A stretch of 54,696 nt of DNA from contig JAZKGO010000127.1 of assembly GCA_040385875.1 (NCBI GenBank), positions 1 to 54,696 of the forward strand, read 5' to 3'. The DNA comes from JANMZR01 sp040385875. GTDB taxonomy: Bacteria > Bacteroidota > Bacteroidia > Cytophagales > Spirosomataceae. The notes below the pieces were generated by a model. It saw only the letters and a program-made list of their open reading frames with translations. It did no database searches and had not been told where the DNA came from. Position 1 is the first letter of the stretch. The number at the start of each line of letters is the position of its first letter. The translations under genes were made by a program, and so were the position numbers. Shown piece by piece: positions 18,642 through 26,881 of this stretch.

Positions 18642-18674
18642 TGCGGCATATAAAATTCAAATTTATATGCCGCA
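18642..18674. promoter_or_regulatory. Perfect 13-bp inverted repeat
   Basis: The arm at 18642-18654 (tgcggcatataaa) is exactly complementary to 18662-18674, with a 7-base loop. No T-run follows on the plus strand, so it is not a standard terminator. It lies 49 bases before the LytTR start codon and may be an RNA hairpin in the leader or an operator. Confidence 0.7.
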
Positions 18675-18722
18675 AACTTAGGTCATATAATGATTTAAAC
18701 TAACTAGACTTTATCTACTAAA

Positions 18723-19073
18723 ATGAAAACAGAAAATCAAATATTATTAGGAGGATATCGCAAAATATCTCCTTCAAGTATTTTAATGCTAAGGGCCGAC
18801 ACCAATTATACAATTACTTATCTTGTAGACGGCACACATTTTTTATCAGCAACTACTCTGGGTATTCTAGAAGAACGTTTGAAAGAATTCAATTTTTATA
18901 GAACACACCGTTCTACTCTAATAAACTTAAAATATATATCTTTTTTTGAATCGATGAGCAATCATTTGAATCTCAATGCGGAAATAAGGATAAATGATAG
19001 TGTAAATGTCCCTGTAGCGAGAAGGAAAATTCCAGAATTTATTAAAAGAATGCAATTGATGGCAATCTCTTAA
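18723..19073 (+). CDS. Stand-alone LytTR DNA-binding protein
   Basis: 116 residues that are almost entirely one LytTR domain: ILMLRADTNYTITYLVDG, then TLGILEERL, FYRTHRSTLINLKYI and VPVARRKIPEF. The order and spacing match LytTR domains such as that of AgrA. No receiver domain or membrane segment is present, so input must come by another route, such as expression level or a partner protein. It follows a long leader with a perfect hairpin and is closed by an intrinsic terminator, so it is its own transcription unit. Confidence 0.9.
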   Translation: MKTENQILLGGYRKISPSSILMLRADTNYTITYLVDGTHFLSATTLGILEERLKEFNFYRTHRSTLINLKYISFFESMSNHLNLNAEIRINDSVNVPVARRKIPEFIKRMQLMAIS

Positions 19074-19138
19074 GAGTCAGAAAAAGATCGATTATCGTAA
19101 TTGTTATTTTTAGTATAAATGTTATAGGTTGGTTACCG

Positions 19139-19170
19139 AAATATAGGGTAAGATTTACCCTATATTTTTT
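19139..19170 (+). terminator. Intrinsic terminator after LytTR gene
   Basis: An 11-bp perfect stem (19141-19151 with 19155-19165, core agggtaa/ttaccct), a 3-base loop and a following T-run. Confidence 0.85.
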
Positions 19171-19220
19171 AAAATTGTAATCATTTTATCTATTCAATTT
19201 AACAGTCTAAATCTAGAGCT

Positions 19221-19574
19221 ATGAAGCGCCAAATTCTCACAATTGTCTTCGTGTTTTCTTCTTATTATATATGCTTGAGCCAGATCGAATATATGATTGG
19301 GATGAACAAACCTGTGTCTTTTAAAAATAGTTCTTTGCAACAGTTCGTTGGAGGGACTAAGTCGCAAAATCGATTTGTTAAATCCACTTTTTTTGGAAGG
19401 GCAACTGAGATTTATCAGACAAAGAAGCAGACTGTTGTTATCAATAATGAGTACGACTGGGGAAGCTTTTTTTCAGCTGGAAATGAATTGCCTAATACTA
19501 AAAAAGCGGAAGAATTAGATGAATTTGATTTGCAAATACAAGGTAAAATATCCTACTCTGTTCGAAAAAAGTAA
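19221..19574 (+). CDS. Small secreted protein of unknown function
   Basis: 117 residues with a clear signal peptide (MKRQILTIVFVFSSYYICLSQ). The mature part, about 96 residues, is mixed polar with aromatic patches (FFGRATEIYQTKKQTVVINN, EYDWGSFFSAGNELP) and no cysteine, and I do not recognise a family. It follows the LytTR terminator and precedes a 252-base spacer, so it appears to be monocistronic. Start and signal peptide look sound; function is unknown. It could be a target of the neighbouring regulator, which is only inference from position. Confidence 0.6.
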   Translation: MKRQILTIVFVFSSYYICLSQIEYMIGMNKPVSFKNSSLQQFVGGTKSQNRFVKSTFFGRATEIYQTKKQTVVINNEYDWGSFFSAGNELPNTKKAEELDEFDLQIQGKISYSVRKK

Positions 19575-19826
19575 TTTGAATTTTTAGGATTGTATTGTGC
19601 AAAAATTTATCTCTTCAATTTGAATTATTTTTAGTCAAGACCTTAATATTAATTGTTAGCTATCAATAAAAGCTAAACTTTCATAACTTTCGATTGAATT
19701 AGTGTTCATTTCTCATTATATTTTTATACTATGAGAAGATATTATTTGCAATAATTATCTAAAGGTGCTTTTCAATTAGTAAAATCAAGAAAAAAAATCC
19801 TATTAACATTTAAAAGAAATATTGAA

Positions 19827-21134
19827 ATGAATAAAATTATACTTTTTTTCCTTTTGACAAGTTTTCAAAAAATTACCGCCCAAATCATCGCTAATAGAGC
19901 AAACATTGGGTTGATGGCAAACAAAATAGAACAAAAGGTAATCGATTGGCGTAGAGATTTCCACCAAAACCCTGAACTTGGAAACAGAGAATTTCGAACA
20001 GCTGAAATTGTAGCTAAACACCTTAGGTCATTGGGAATGGAGGTGAAAACTAATGTAGCAGTTACGGGAGTTATCGGTATTTTGAAAGGTGATAAACCAG
20101 GACCTGTTGTGGCACTAAGGGCTGATATGGATGGCTTACCCGTTGAAGAGCGTTCTCAAATTCCATTTGCCTCAAAAGCTAAAGCTATACATAATGGCGT
20201 AGAAACACCCATTATGCATGCCTGTGGCCACGATACGCATGTAGCAATTTTGATGGGGGTTGCAGAAGTACTTTCAGGAATGAAAAAAGATCTAAAAGGA
20301 ACCGTTAAATTTATATTTCAACCAGCCGAGGAAGGTGCTCCAAAAGGAGAAGAAGGAGGTGCAGAATTGATGGTAAAACAGGGAGCTTTGGAAAACCCTA
20401 AAGTGGACGTAATTTTCGGCTTGCATATTGATGCAAAGTTAGAAGTCAATAAAATATCTTACAGGCCAGGCGGAGTGTACGCTGGGGTTTCAGATATGAA
20501 AATCACAGTAAAAGGCAAAGCCTCACACGGCGCAGAGCCATGGGCATCAATAGATCCGATAGTGGTGAGTGCTCAGATAATCAATAGTTTACAAACTATT
20601 GTAAGTAGAAATGTGAATGTGACTGAAAATCCTGCAGTGGTTACAATTGGAGCTATACATGGAGGGAATCGGTCAAATATTATATCTGAATCAGTAGAAA
20701 TGTTGGGTACAGTGCGGACTCTCAGCGATTCTGACGAAAAAATGGTAAACCAGCGCATCAGACAAATTGTAGAAAAGACAGCCGAGGCTGCGGGAGCAAA
20801 TGTTAATTTAGAGTTGCCTTATTCCATTCATTACCCTGTAACATTTAATGATCCAAGTCTCACTGCTGCTATGTTGCCCTCTTTACAAATGACAGCCGGC
20901 ACTCAAAATGTAAAACTTATTCCAGCTGATACTGGGTCAGAAGATTTTTCCTTTTTTCATCAAAATATACCTGGTTTGTATTTTCAATTAGGCGGATTAC
21001 CAAAAGGTAAGGATCCAAAAACGGCTGCTTCACATCATACACCAGATTTTTTTATTGACGATAGCGGCCTAAAAACTGGAGTAAATGCCTTTTGTAATTT
21101 GGTGGTGGATTATATGGAAATGAATAAAAAATAA
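19827..21134 (+). CDS. Secreted M20-family amidohydrolase
   Basis: 435 residues with a signal peptide (about 1-19), unlike the usual cytoplasmic aminoacylase/hippurate hydrolases of this family. Metal-site motifs are present: MHACGHDTH (C133, H135), PAEEG (E169), GLHID, and the C-terminal DTGSEDFSFF. The dimerisation domain (ITVKGKASHGAEPW) lies in the middle. Family members hydrolyse N-acyl amino acids or indole-amino acid conjugates. An exported form suggests scavenging of acylated amino acids or peptides, which is inference. It is monocistronic. Confidence 0.9.
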   Translation: MNKIILFFLLTSFQKITAQIIANRANIGLMANKIEQKVIDWRRDFHQNPELGNREFRTAEIVAKHLRSLGMEVKTNVAVTGVIGILKGDKPGPVVALRADMDGLPVEERSQIPFASKAKAIHNGVETPIMHACGHDTHVAILMGVAEVLSGMKKDLKGTVKFIFQPAEEGAPKGEEGGAELMVKQGALENPKVDVIFGLHIDAKLEVNKISYRPGGVYAGVSDMKITVKGKASHGAEPWASIDPIVVSAQIINSLQTIVSRNVNVTENPAVVTIGAIHGGNRSNIISESVEMLGTVRTLSDSDEKMVNQRIRQIVEKTAEAAGANVNLELPYSIHYPVTFNDPSLTAAMLPSLQMTAGTQNVKLIPADTGSEDFSFFHQNIPGLYFQLGGLPKGKDPKTAASHHTPDFFIDDSGLKTGVNAFCNLVVDYMEMNKK

Positions 21135-21257
21135 AACATAGGTCCTGTTTCGCTTATTTAATAAACAATTGATTATTAATAGATTGTGACTCTTCATTTT
21201 TTTACCCACTATTTTTATTTGTTTTTTATCCATTTTCTTACCGATAAATAAAATTTA

Positions 21258-21288
21258 TTGATTTTTGAGGATTATCTGTTTAGATTTG
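21258..21288 (+). promoter_or_regulatory. Promoter of the S8 protease gene
   Basis: TTG at 21258-21260, a 20-base spacer, then TAGATTTG at 21281-21288, matching the Bacteroidota -33/-7 pattern. The leader would be about 30 bases. Confidence 0.6.
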
Positions 21289-21325
21289 TTTATAATTAAA
21301 ATTTTAAAACTTAATATCAAGTATT

Positions 21326-22717
21326 ATGAAAAAAATGAAATTTGGAATACTCTTAATCGGCGTGCTAGCTACCATTATAATTGGTTGTAAGGAGGAATCA
21401 GCACTTTCTCCCTCTTCAAAAAGTAATAAGAACGCTAGAATTGGTGCGGGTAATATTGGCATAAATGTTCTTATAAAAGGAGCAATTAATCAGACAATTC
21501 TTAAAGAATTGAATGTAATTGGCAAAGTTCAAAAAGTTTTCTATGAGATAAATGCCCTTACAATGCTGGTCAGAAGTGAAGATTTGTCAAAAATTCAGAG
21601 CTTGTCTTATGTAAATATTGCAAATCCTGATACCGAAGTGAAAGGTGCCCCTGTTGATGCGGTTCCTATTGCTGATTTTTCTGGTGGCCTCAATACTTGG
21701 GATTTGGATGCCGTTAACGTAACCGACTTAGGTGTAGGGCGAACCGAAGCCATGAATGGCTCAGGTGTGTATGTAGCGGTTTTAGACACTGGTTTGCCAG
21801 ATTCATGGAGACAATATTTTCCACAGGAAAGAATCGCCACAGAATATGCTAAATCTTTTGGCGGCGGTGGAGGAGAGAATGAGAATGTTTCAGAGCAACC
21901 AAACAAATGGGAGCATGATCAAAACTCACATGGAGGCCATGTTACCAGTACTATTATTGGTTATAAAATTGGCAATAGTTATATCAATGGAGTGGCACCA
22001 ATGGCCAAAATTATCCCTGTAAAGGTATTGAATCAAAACGGTAGTGGTTGGGGCTCGGTAGTGGCCAATGGCATTATTTATGTGGCGAATTTGAAAGCTG
22101 GACCACTAGCAAATTCACCTGTGGTGATTAATATGAGTTTAGGTGGTTCAGTGTTGGATGCCATCGAAAGTGCTGCAATTGATTATGCAATTAGTAAAGG
22201 AGTGATTATTGTGGCTTCAGCAGGTAATTCAGGTACTGCAGGAATGGGTTATCCTGGTGGCTATGCCCCCGTTATTTCTGTGGCAGCAACTGGTTGGATA
22301 GATCAATTTTCCACCCCTGATGCATGGATAACTGGCAATGTGCCTGACCCATCCAATGCTGACGATGTTTGGATTGCACCATTTTCAAGTAGAGAACTCC
22401 CTGGCCAAGACCTTGATGTTGCGGCTCCTGGGGTTTATACAGTTGGGCCTTATCAAATAAATAGCGGGCAACTATCTTACTATTATCTTTCAGGAACATC
22501 AATGGCTAGCCCGCATGTAGCAGGTATAGTTGCATTAATGGCCCAGAAAAAGCCAAACTTGACTGCAGCTGAAGCTGAAACAATTTTAGAAACAGCAGCA
22601 ATTCCATTGGGAGCAGGTGCCAGAAATGTAACAAACTTTGGATCTTTTTCATGGGGGGTAGATGCCTCTGGTCATGGATTTATTACAGCTGATGCTGCAT
22701 TAGCTGGTACGCCATAA
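21326..22717 (+). CDS. Subtilisin-like (S8) protease lipoprotein
   Basis: 463 residues. A lipobox (IIIGC, Cys21) indicates lipid anchoring. An I9-type propeptide-like region spans about 43-103, followed by the S8 catalytic domain with D154 (AVLDTG), H202 (NSHGGHVT), oxyanion N301 (ASAGNSG) and S392 (SGTSMASPHVAG). All catalytic residues are intact, so it should be active. Bases just before it carry a good promoter, and a terminator follows, so it is a single-gene unit. Confidence 0.94.
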   Translation: MKKMKFGILLIGVLATIIIGCKEESALSPSSKSNKNARIGAGNIGINVLIKGAINQTILKELNVIGKVQKVFYEINALTMLVRSEDLSKIQSLSYVNIANPDTEVKGAPVDAVPIADFSGGLNTWDLDAVNVTDLGVGRTEAMNGSGVYVAVLDTGLPDSWRQYFPQERIATEYAKSFGGGGGENENVSEQPNKWEHDQNSHGGHVTSTIIGYKIGNSYINGVAPMAKIIPVKVLNQNGSGWGSVVANGIIYVANLKAGPLANSPVVINMSLGGSVLDAIESAAIDYAISKGVIIVASAGNSGTAGMGYPGGYAPVISVAATGWIDQFSTPDAWITGNVPDPSNADDVWIAPFSSRELPGQDLDVAAPGVYTVGPYQINSGQLSYYYLSGTSMASPHVAGIVALMAQKKPNLTAAEAETILETAAIPLGAGARNVTNFGSFSWGVDASGHGFITADAALAGTP

Positions 22718-22740
22718 GTATAAATCAAAATATTTAGTTT

Positions 22741-22772
22741 GAAAAGGGTGGTCAGAAGACTGCCCTTTTTTT
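22741..22772 (+). terminator. Intrinsic terminator after S8 protease
   Basis: An imperfect stem with G-U pairs (aaaagggtggtc with gactgccctttt) followed by seven T. Confidence 0.8.
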
Positions 22773-22925
22773 GTGATCGACAATTGAATGAAAAATTTAA
22801 TAAACCTCTTTTTAGTTTCAATTACTTAACTGTCAGTATTTTAATTGATAAAAATTTGGGAATATTTTATTATTATTCATTACATTTGATGGTAAAAAAA
22901 TCTCTAACCTTTATTCAAAATACTT

Positions 22926-23339
22926 ATGAATTTAAACAAATTTTTAATTGGTAGCCTCATTGGAGGTGTTGTTGCTTTTATGTTAGGCGGCTTATTGTAT
23001 GCTGTAGTGTTCGCAGATATGTTGGCAGATTTATGCCCTGGTATGGCTGCTATTCAAAGCGAAGGAAATTATGTCGCCTTAGTTATTGGCAATTTGGCCA
23101 CTGGCACACTATTAGCTTATATTTTTGAGAAGTGGGCAAGCATTAGCACTTGGATGACAGGTGCCAAAGCTGGGGCATTAATTGGAGCTTTAATGGCTTT
23201 AAGTTTTGACTCCATGATGCACGGAACTACCAATTTGATGACTTGGGGTGCTGTGGCACTTGACACTGTCATTTCAGCAATTCTTTGGGGAGGTACAGGT
23301 GCTGTCGTAGGCTGGTGGTTAGGCTTTAAAAGAGCCTAA
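22926..23339 (+). CDS. Four-helix integral membrane protein of unknown function
   Basis: 137 residues with four hydrophobic segments (about 6-30, 48-65, 78-95 and 108-132), rich in Gly and Ala (FLIGSLIGGVVAFMLGGLLY, AGALIGALMALS). The pattern resembles DUF1761-like small membrane proteins, but I am not certain. A conserved-looking loop (LCPGMAAIQSEG) joins helices 1 and 2. It is transcribed alone and ends at a bidirectional terminator. Confidence 0.65.
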   Translation: MNLNKFLIGSLIGGVVAFMLGGLLYAVVFADMLADLCPGMAAIQSEGNYVALVIGNLATGTLLAYIFEKWASISTWMTGAKAGALIGALMALSFDSMMHGTTNLMTWGAVALDTVISAILWGGTGAVVGWWLGFKRA

Positions 23340-23360
23340 GCTTACAAAATACCATTTAAT

Positions 23361-23397
23361 AAAAAAGGGCGATTCAAAACCGGAATCGCCCTTTTTT
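23361..23397. terminator. Bidirectional intrinsic terminator
   Basis: A 15-bp perfect stem (23361-23375 with 23383-23397) has a gggcgattc core, with A-run and T-run arms. It separates the membrane protein from the convergent epimerase gene. Confidence 0.92.
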
Positions 23398-23407
23398 AGA
23401 TTTAAAG

Positions 23408-24682
23408 TTAACTCAAGTTTATCAACTTATTCAATCTCACAACAGACTGAATTATCGATCTTACATCGTGGTAATTGATTTTCCACGAATGGCTCATGTG
23501 ACGCCAAATCGGCTCCCCTTGTCGGGTCATCAACGGCCACCACTCACCGAGTGGATGGTTAATCATTTTGTCAAAAACAAAGCGGTGCACATTTTCATAG
23601 GCTTTTATATATTTTTCATCACCCAAATATCGATAGGCATCAAGCATTCCAATTAGCATTTCAGCTTGTTGCCAAAACTCTTTTTCACGATCATAAACTT
23701 CTCCTGAGTGGGAACCTTCCACGAAAACACCCCCAAATTCCCAGTCAATTCCGTTGTCCACCGAATGGCTAAAAGACTTTTTAATTTGCTCATAATGAGT
23801 GTCATAGGGCATTTTCAAAATGTCCAAAGCATGCATGAGTAGCCAGGCAAATTCTGTATTATGGCCATAAGAGGTATTGTCTTCCGCAGCTGCTTTTAAT
23901 CCATCCTCAGAGAAGCGATCCCAACCCCAAACAATGTCAAATTTGATTTGGGGTGCCACTGACCAGTCGGCCCAAAATTGTGGAATACCGGTCCCATAAA
24001 TTGGGTGCATAATTTTTTTGCAAAGGAGGTCAATTACTTCCAATAGCTTACGCCTATGTACTTGTTTACCAGAGCATTCGTATAGTGTGGTAAAAGCTTC
24101 CATAAGGTGCATATGTGCATCCAATGTTTTACGGTCGCCTCCAGCTGATCCTGAGCCTTTTAAATCCCAATTTCGGTGAAACATTTCCCAATAACCACCC
24201 AAATTTGTGTCCACCGCATAGGTTTGCAAAAGCTCAAAAACTTTTTCGGCATATTCAATACCTCGCTGGTCGCCTGTGGCTAAAGTATACTCAGAAAGGC
24301 TATATATGGCAAAACTATGACCATAAACTATTTTTTCATCGATTTTTATATTGCCTTTGCGATCCATCATCCAGTAAAATCCGCCGTATTCGGTATCCCA
24401 CATTTTATCAATTAGAAAATCAACACCATGCCTAGCCATTTCTGCAAATTCACCTTTGCCATAACCCGCCCGATGGGCAGATGAATAGGTAAAAATGGAT
24501 CTTGATTGAGCAATTAGCGATTTTTCATCTTCACCTGAATCTTCACCAAATTCGTTGAAATGAGTTAAATACCCACCATTTTCTTTATCAATTGTTCGCT
24601 GAACCCAAAACGGCAATAGGCTGGTTTTGAGGTAATTATCAATCTCATCACGAAGTTTTTGTAATTTTTGTTTTTCCATCAT
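23408..24682 (-). CDS. AGE-family sugar 2-epimerase (cellobiose 2-epimerase or N-acylglucosamine 2-epimerase)
   Basis: 424 residues forming an (alpha/alpha)6 barrel. Visible family motifs are a GGYLTHFNEFG stretch near residue 36, YGHSFAIYSLSEY, NTSYGHNTEFAWLL, KEFWQQAE and HMSHSWKINYHD. The SYGHNTEFAW and KEFWQQAE motifs and the length fit cellobiose 2-epimerases better than the roughly 390-residue renin-binding-type enzymes, so cellobiose or mannobiose is a reasonable substrate guess. No signal peptide. It begins 41 bases after the PfkB kinase gene, in one operon. Confidence 0.88.
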   Translation of the reverse strand: MMEKQKLQKLRDEIDNYLKTSLLPFWVQRTIDKENGGYLTHFNEFGEDSGEDEKSLIAQSRSIFTYSSAHRAGYGKGEFAEMARHGVDFLIDKMWDTEYGGFYWMMDRKGNIKIDEKIVYGHSFAIYSLSEYTLATGDQRGIEYAEKVFELLQTYAVDTNLGGYWEMFHRNWDLKGSGSAGGDRKTLDAHMHLMEAFTTLYECSGKQVHRRKLLEVIDLLCKKIMHPIYGTGIPQFWADWSVAPQIKFDIVWGWDRFSEDGLKAAAEDNTSYGHNTEFAWLLMHALDILKMPYDTHYEQIKKSFSHSVDNGIDWEFGGVFVEGSHSGEVYDREKEFWQQAEMLIGMLDAYRYLGDEKYIKAYENVHRFVFDKMINHPLGEWWPLMTRQGEPIWRHMSHSWKINYHDVRSIIQSVVRLNKLINLS

Positions 24683-24723
24683 TTTGTTTAATTCGACTTT
24701 AATGTGTGTGGGTTTTTATTTCT

Positions 24724-25722
24724 TTAGGAAACTAATTCTATTATTTCTTTTTCTGAGGCCGTTCCAGTTTGCTTCAGCTTTTGGATGGATACTGCGGCTG
24801 CCAAATTAGCAAATTCCAATGACTCATCAATGCTGGCTCCAGTTTTATAAGCAGTTGCAAAGGCGGCTACCACTGTATCACCAGCCCCAACTGTATCAAT
24901 TTCCGAATCAATTTTCAAAGCAGTTTTTTGATAACTATTTTGCAAATCATAAAATAAAATACCCTGTTTCCCTCGGGTTAATAATAAGGGGCATTGAATT
25001 TTTTCGGCTAAAAGTCTACTGTATTTTTCGCAATCATCAGTGTTTTCTTCATTTAAATATCTGATATTCAGTAATTTGGCTAACTCATCCACATTCACTT
25101 TCAAGATTGAATTTCTTACTGAAAGTCCATTATTTCTCAAATCTGCCAAACAAAGACAATGAGAGTAATGTGAAATAATTGCATTCAATTTTTCAATCCT
25201 ATTTTCTGTTAAAAGTGGTTTGGGAAATTGCTGATTGATGATTAAAATATCGAGCGATTCCAAATTGTTTTTGAGTGAAGCTAATAACAGATCAAAAATT
25301 TCTTCCTCTAGATGATTATGAGTGCCGAAATCAATTCGATTCTGCTCAATACCCATTTCTATAGGCTTGATATAAGTACAAGTATTCCAGAGATTTACAG
25401 CAATAATATTTTCTCTCGCTGCTCCAATTCTTTCCAATAAACTTAACATCTCACGGCCATATATATCGTTACCAATTACTCCAAATGGAGTTAATTGTTT
25501 CACTCCCAAAGCGGCTAAATTGGCACATACATTGCCAGCACCCCCCAAAGAGGTTTTTGGATTGGAGCCCCAAAAGACCTCTTTTTTGGTTTCTAATGAA
25601 AACTCCAATGAATTTTGATTCAATGAATAGTAAAAATCGACAGCAAAATCACCAATAACAGCAACTTTTAGCGCCCTAATTTTTGTGGAGATATCACTTA
25701 TTCTTGATTTGTCTAATGGCAT
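24724..25722 (-). CDS. PfkB-family carbohydrate kinase (RfaE/HldE kinase-domain-like)
   Basis: 332 residues of ribokinase fold. The N-terminal substrate region has KTSLGGAGNVCANLAALG (near 57-75), and the C-terminal PfkB signature is DTVGAGDTVVAAFATA with the catalytic Asp in GAGD. The gene is most like the kinase domain of RfaE/HldE heptose-phosphate kinases but lacks the adenylyltransferase domain, and position next to a sugar epimerase suggests another sugar. The substrate is unproven. It is first in the operon. Confidence 0.85.
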   Translation of the reverse strand: MPLDKSRISDISTKIRALKVAVIGDFAVDFYYSLNQNSLEFSLETKKEVFWGSNPKTSLGGAGNVCANLAALGVKQLTPFGVIGNDIYGREMLSLLERIGAARENIIAVNLWNTCTYIKPIEMGIEQNRIDFGTHNHLEEEIFDLLLASLKNNLESLDILIINQQFPKPLLTENRIEKLNAIISHYSHCLCLADLRNNGLSVRNSILKVNVDELAKLLNIRYLNEENTDDCEKYSRLLAEKIQCPLLLTRGKQGILFYDLQNSYQKTALKIDSEIDTVGAGDTVVAAFATAYKTGASIDESLEFANLAAAVSIQKLKQTGTASEKEIIELVS

Positions 25723-26137
25723 TTTATTGATAAATATATTTTATGAAGGCCACTAAATCAGCAGCTGGTTAGACTTTTAGGGGTTTTGTAAACCATTTTC
25801 ATTAATTTTTTAATTCAGTTTGTAACCTATCCAAAATTATTTAAAAGTAGAATGCCTCCAAAGCCTTTATGTGTTTGGTTTTTAAGTGGTTATAAGATGG
25901 TAAGCAGCTAGAGTGTTGCCAGCCGATAAAAACTTCTTCAATAGCTAATTGTTTAGTGGGGCAAGATATCAATTTCTTAGCATATTTTGAAATGTCTTTA
26001 TCCTGTTTTTGACTCTAAAAATTAGTGAAAATTTTATTTCTTCAAAATTTTATTCACTGCTTAATTTTTTTCGCAAATATTATATTTTTATTAAAAAATT
26101 GTAATATATTTAGGATAATATCTTGTTAGCTTTTCTT
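25723..26137. other. Intergenic interval with a possible gene remnant
   Basis: This stretch lies between the divergent PfkB kinase and alpha/beta hydrolase genes and is very A/T-rich at both ends. The only notable content is the 57-codon open frame listed at 25841-26014. I see no terminator, tRNA or clear promoter. Confidence 0.6.
25841..26014 (-). pseudogene. Possible short gene remnant without a start codon
   Basis: An open frame of 57 sense codons with a protein-like composition, including KKLISCPTKQLAIEEVFIGW and HLKTKHIKALEAFYF, ends at a TAA. There is no ATG in frame. The frame is bounded upstream by a stop directly before it, with only a TTG inside as possible start. I do not recognise a family. 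It could be the tail of a decayed gene or a chance frame. Confidence 0.3.
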
Positions 26138-26863
26138 ATGAAAGAACTACCTAAACTACTTTTAATCCTATTTATTACTGTCGACGCTGCGTTCGCCCAG
26201 CGGCCAGGATTTTTACAAAAGGATAGTATTCGTTCTAAACTGGACGATAGNNNNNNNNNNNNNNNNNNNNNNNNNNNNNNNNNNNNNNNNNNNNNNNNNN
26301 NNNNNNNNNNNNNNNNNNNNNNNNNNNNNNNNNNNNNNNNNNNNNNNNNNATGTACATGAAAAGTAGACATAATATCAATACTTTTTCGGCTTGGTCCTC
26401 CATTTCAGATTTGGCCAAATGGTACCAAGAATCAGTAGATCGGAAAAATAGATATGGGCCCGAAATACTACTGTGCACTGGCTCAGGTAAGGTTTTGAAC
26501 GAGCAAAAAGCTTGGGATCGTTCCCCAATATTTTGGGATACTCCTATCAAAAAACGTAAAAATAGTTCAATTCAAATTTATGCAGGCATCCACGATGGTT
26601 ATACAGGATCTGTTCCAATATCGCATTCTATTGATTTTTATAACAAGTTATTATTTGATTACAAAGTGAATGATCAGGAAAGTTTTGTGTCAGAAACGGA
26701 TTCTAAAATAATGATAAGCACCCAGAATTTTATTAGATCTGGAGTGGCCAAAAAAATGGATAACCGATTAATTCATTATCAAAAAACTGCTAAAAACATC
26801 AGCATAACTATTTTTGAAGGTGGGCACGAAATACTCAGAAATGTTGCCTTGGATCTATTGTAG
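26138..26863 (+). CDS. Secreted alpha/beta hydrolase (prolyl-oligopeptidase-like), interrupted by assembly gap
   Basis: A signal peptide (MKELPKLLLILFITVDAAFAQ) and a short N-terminus precede the 100-N run. After it comes a hydrolase C-terminal half: SAWSSISDLAKWYQES, then IYAGIHDGYTGSVPISHS with the likely catalytic Asp, and EGGHE with the catalytic His. The nucleophile serine elbow normally lies just before the SAWSSISDL segment and so is hidden in the gap. I use the ATG at 26138 rather than the TTG at 26123. True length and substrate are unknown. Confidence 0.7.
   Translation: MKELPKLLLILFITVDAAFAQRPGFLQKDSIRSKLDDXXXXXXXXXXXXXXXXXXXXXXXXXXXXXXXXXXMYMKSRHNINTFSAWSSISDLAKWYQESVDRKNRYGPEILLCTGSGKVLNEQKAWDRSPIFWDTPIKKRKNSSIQIYAGIHDGYTGSVPISHSIDFYNKLLFDYKVNDQESFVSETDSKIMISTQNFIRSGVAKKMDNRLIHYQKTAKNISITIFEGGHEILRNVALDLL
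26251..26350. other. Assembly gap (100 N)
   Basis: Exactly 100 undetermined bases inside the alpha/beta hydrolase gene, a placeholder of unknown true size. Confidence 0.98.
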
Positions 26864-26881
26864 CCCTATTTAGGGTTTTTT
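26862..26881 (+). terminator. Weak intrinsic terminator
   Basis: A short stem (ccct/aggg extended by a G-U and an A-T pair) followed by a T-run, overlapping the end of convergent pgeF. Confidence 0.45.

Larger units (their letters stand above)
18348..18722 (+). promoter_or_regulatory. Long non-coding interval / putative structured leader before the LytTR gene
   Basis: I find no convincing reading frame in these 375 bases. The first half carries spaced A/T-rich direct repeats (aataaactaa twice near 18429-18462, and a related gataagctaag). A TATCTTTG box is at 18531-18538. The second half holds the hairpin at 18642-18674 and a weaker 5-bp stem (ccttg/caagg) near 18615-18638. A transcript from the TATCTTTG box would have a leader of about 180 bases. 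Confidence 0.5.

Noticed and set aside
22739..22954. 71-codon plus-strand frame after the S8 protease
   Set aside because: It runs through the intrinsic terminator and overlaps the next gene in another frame; composition is not protein-like.
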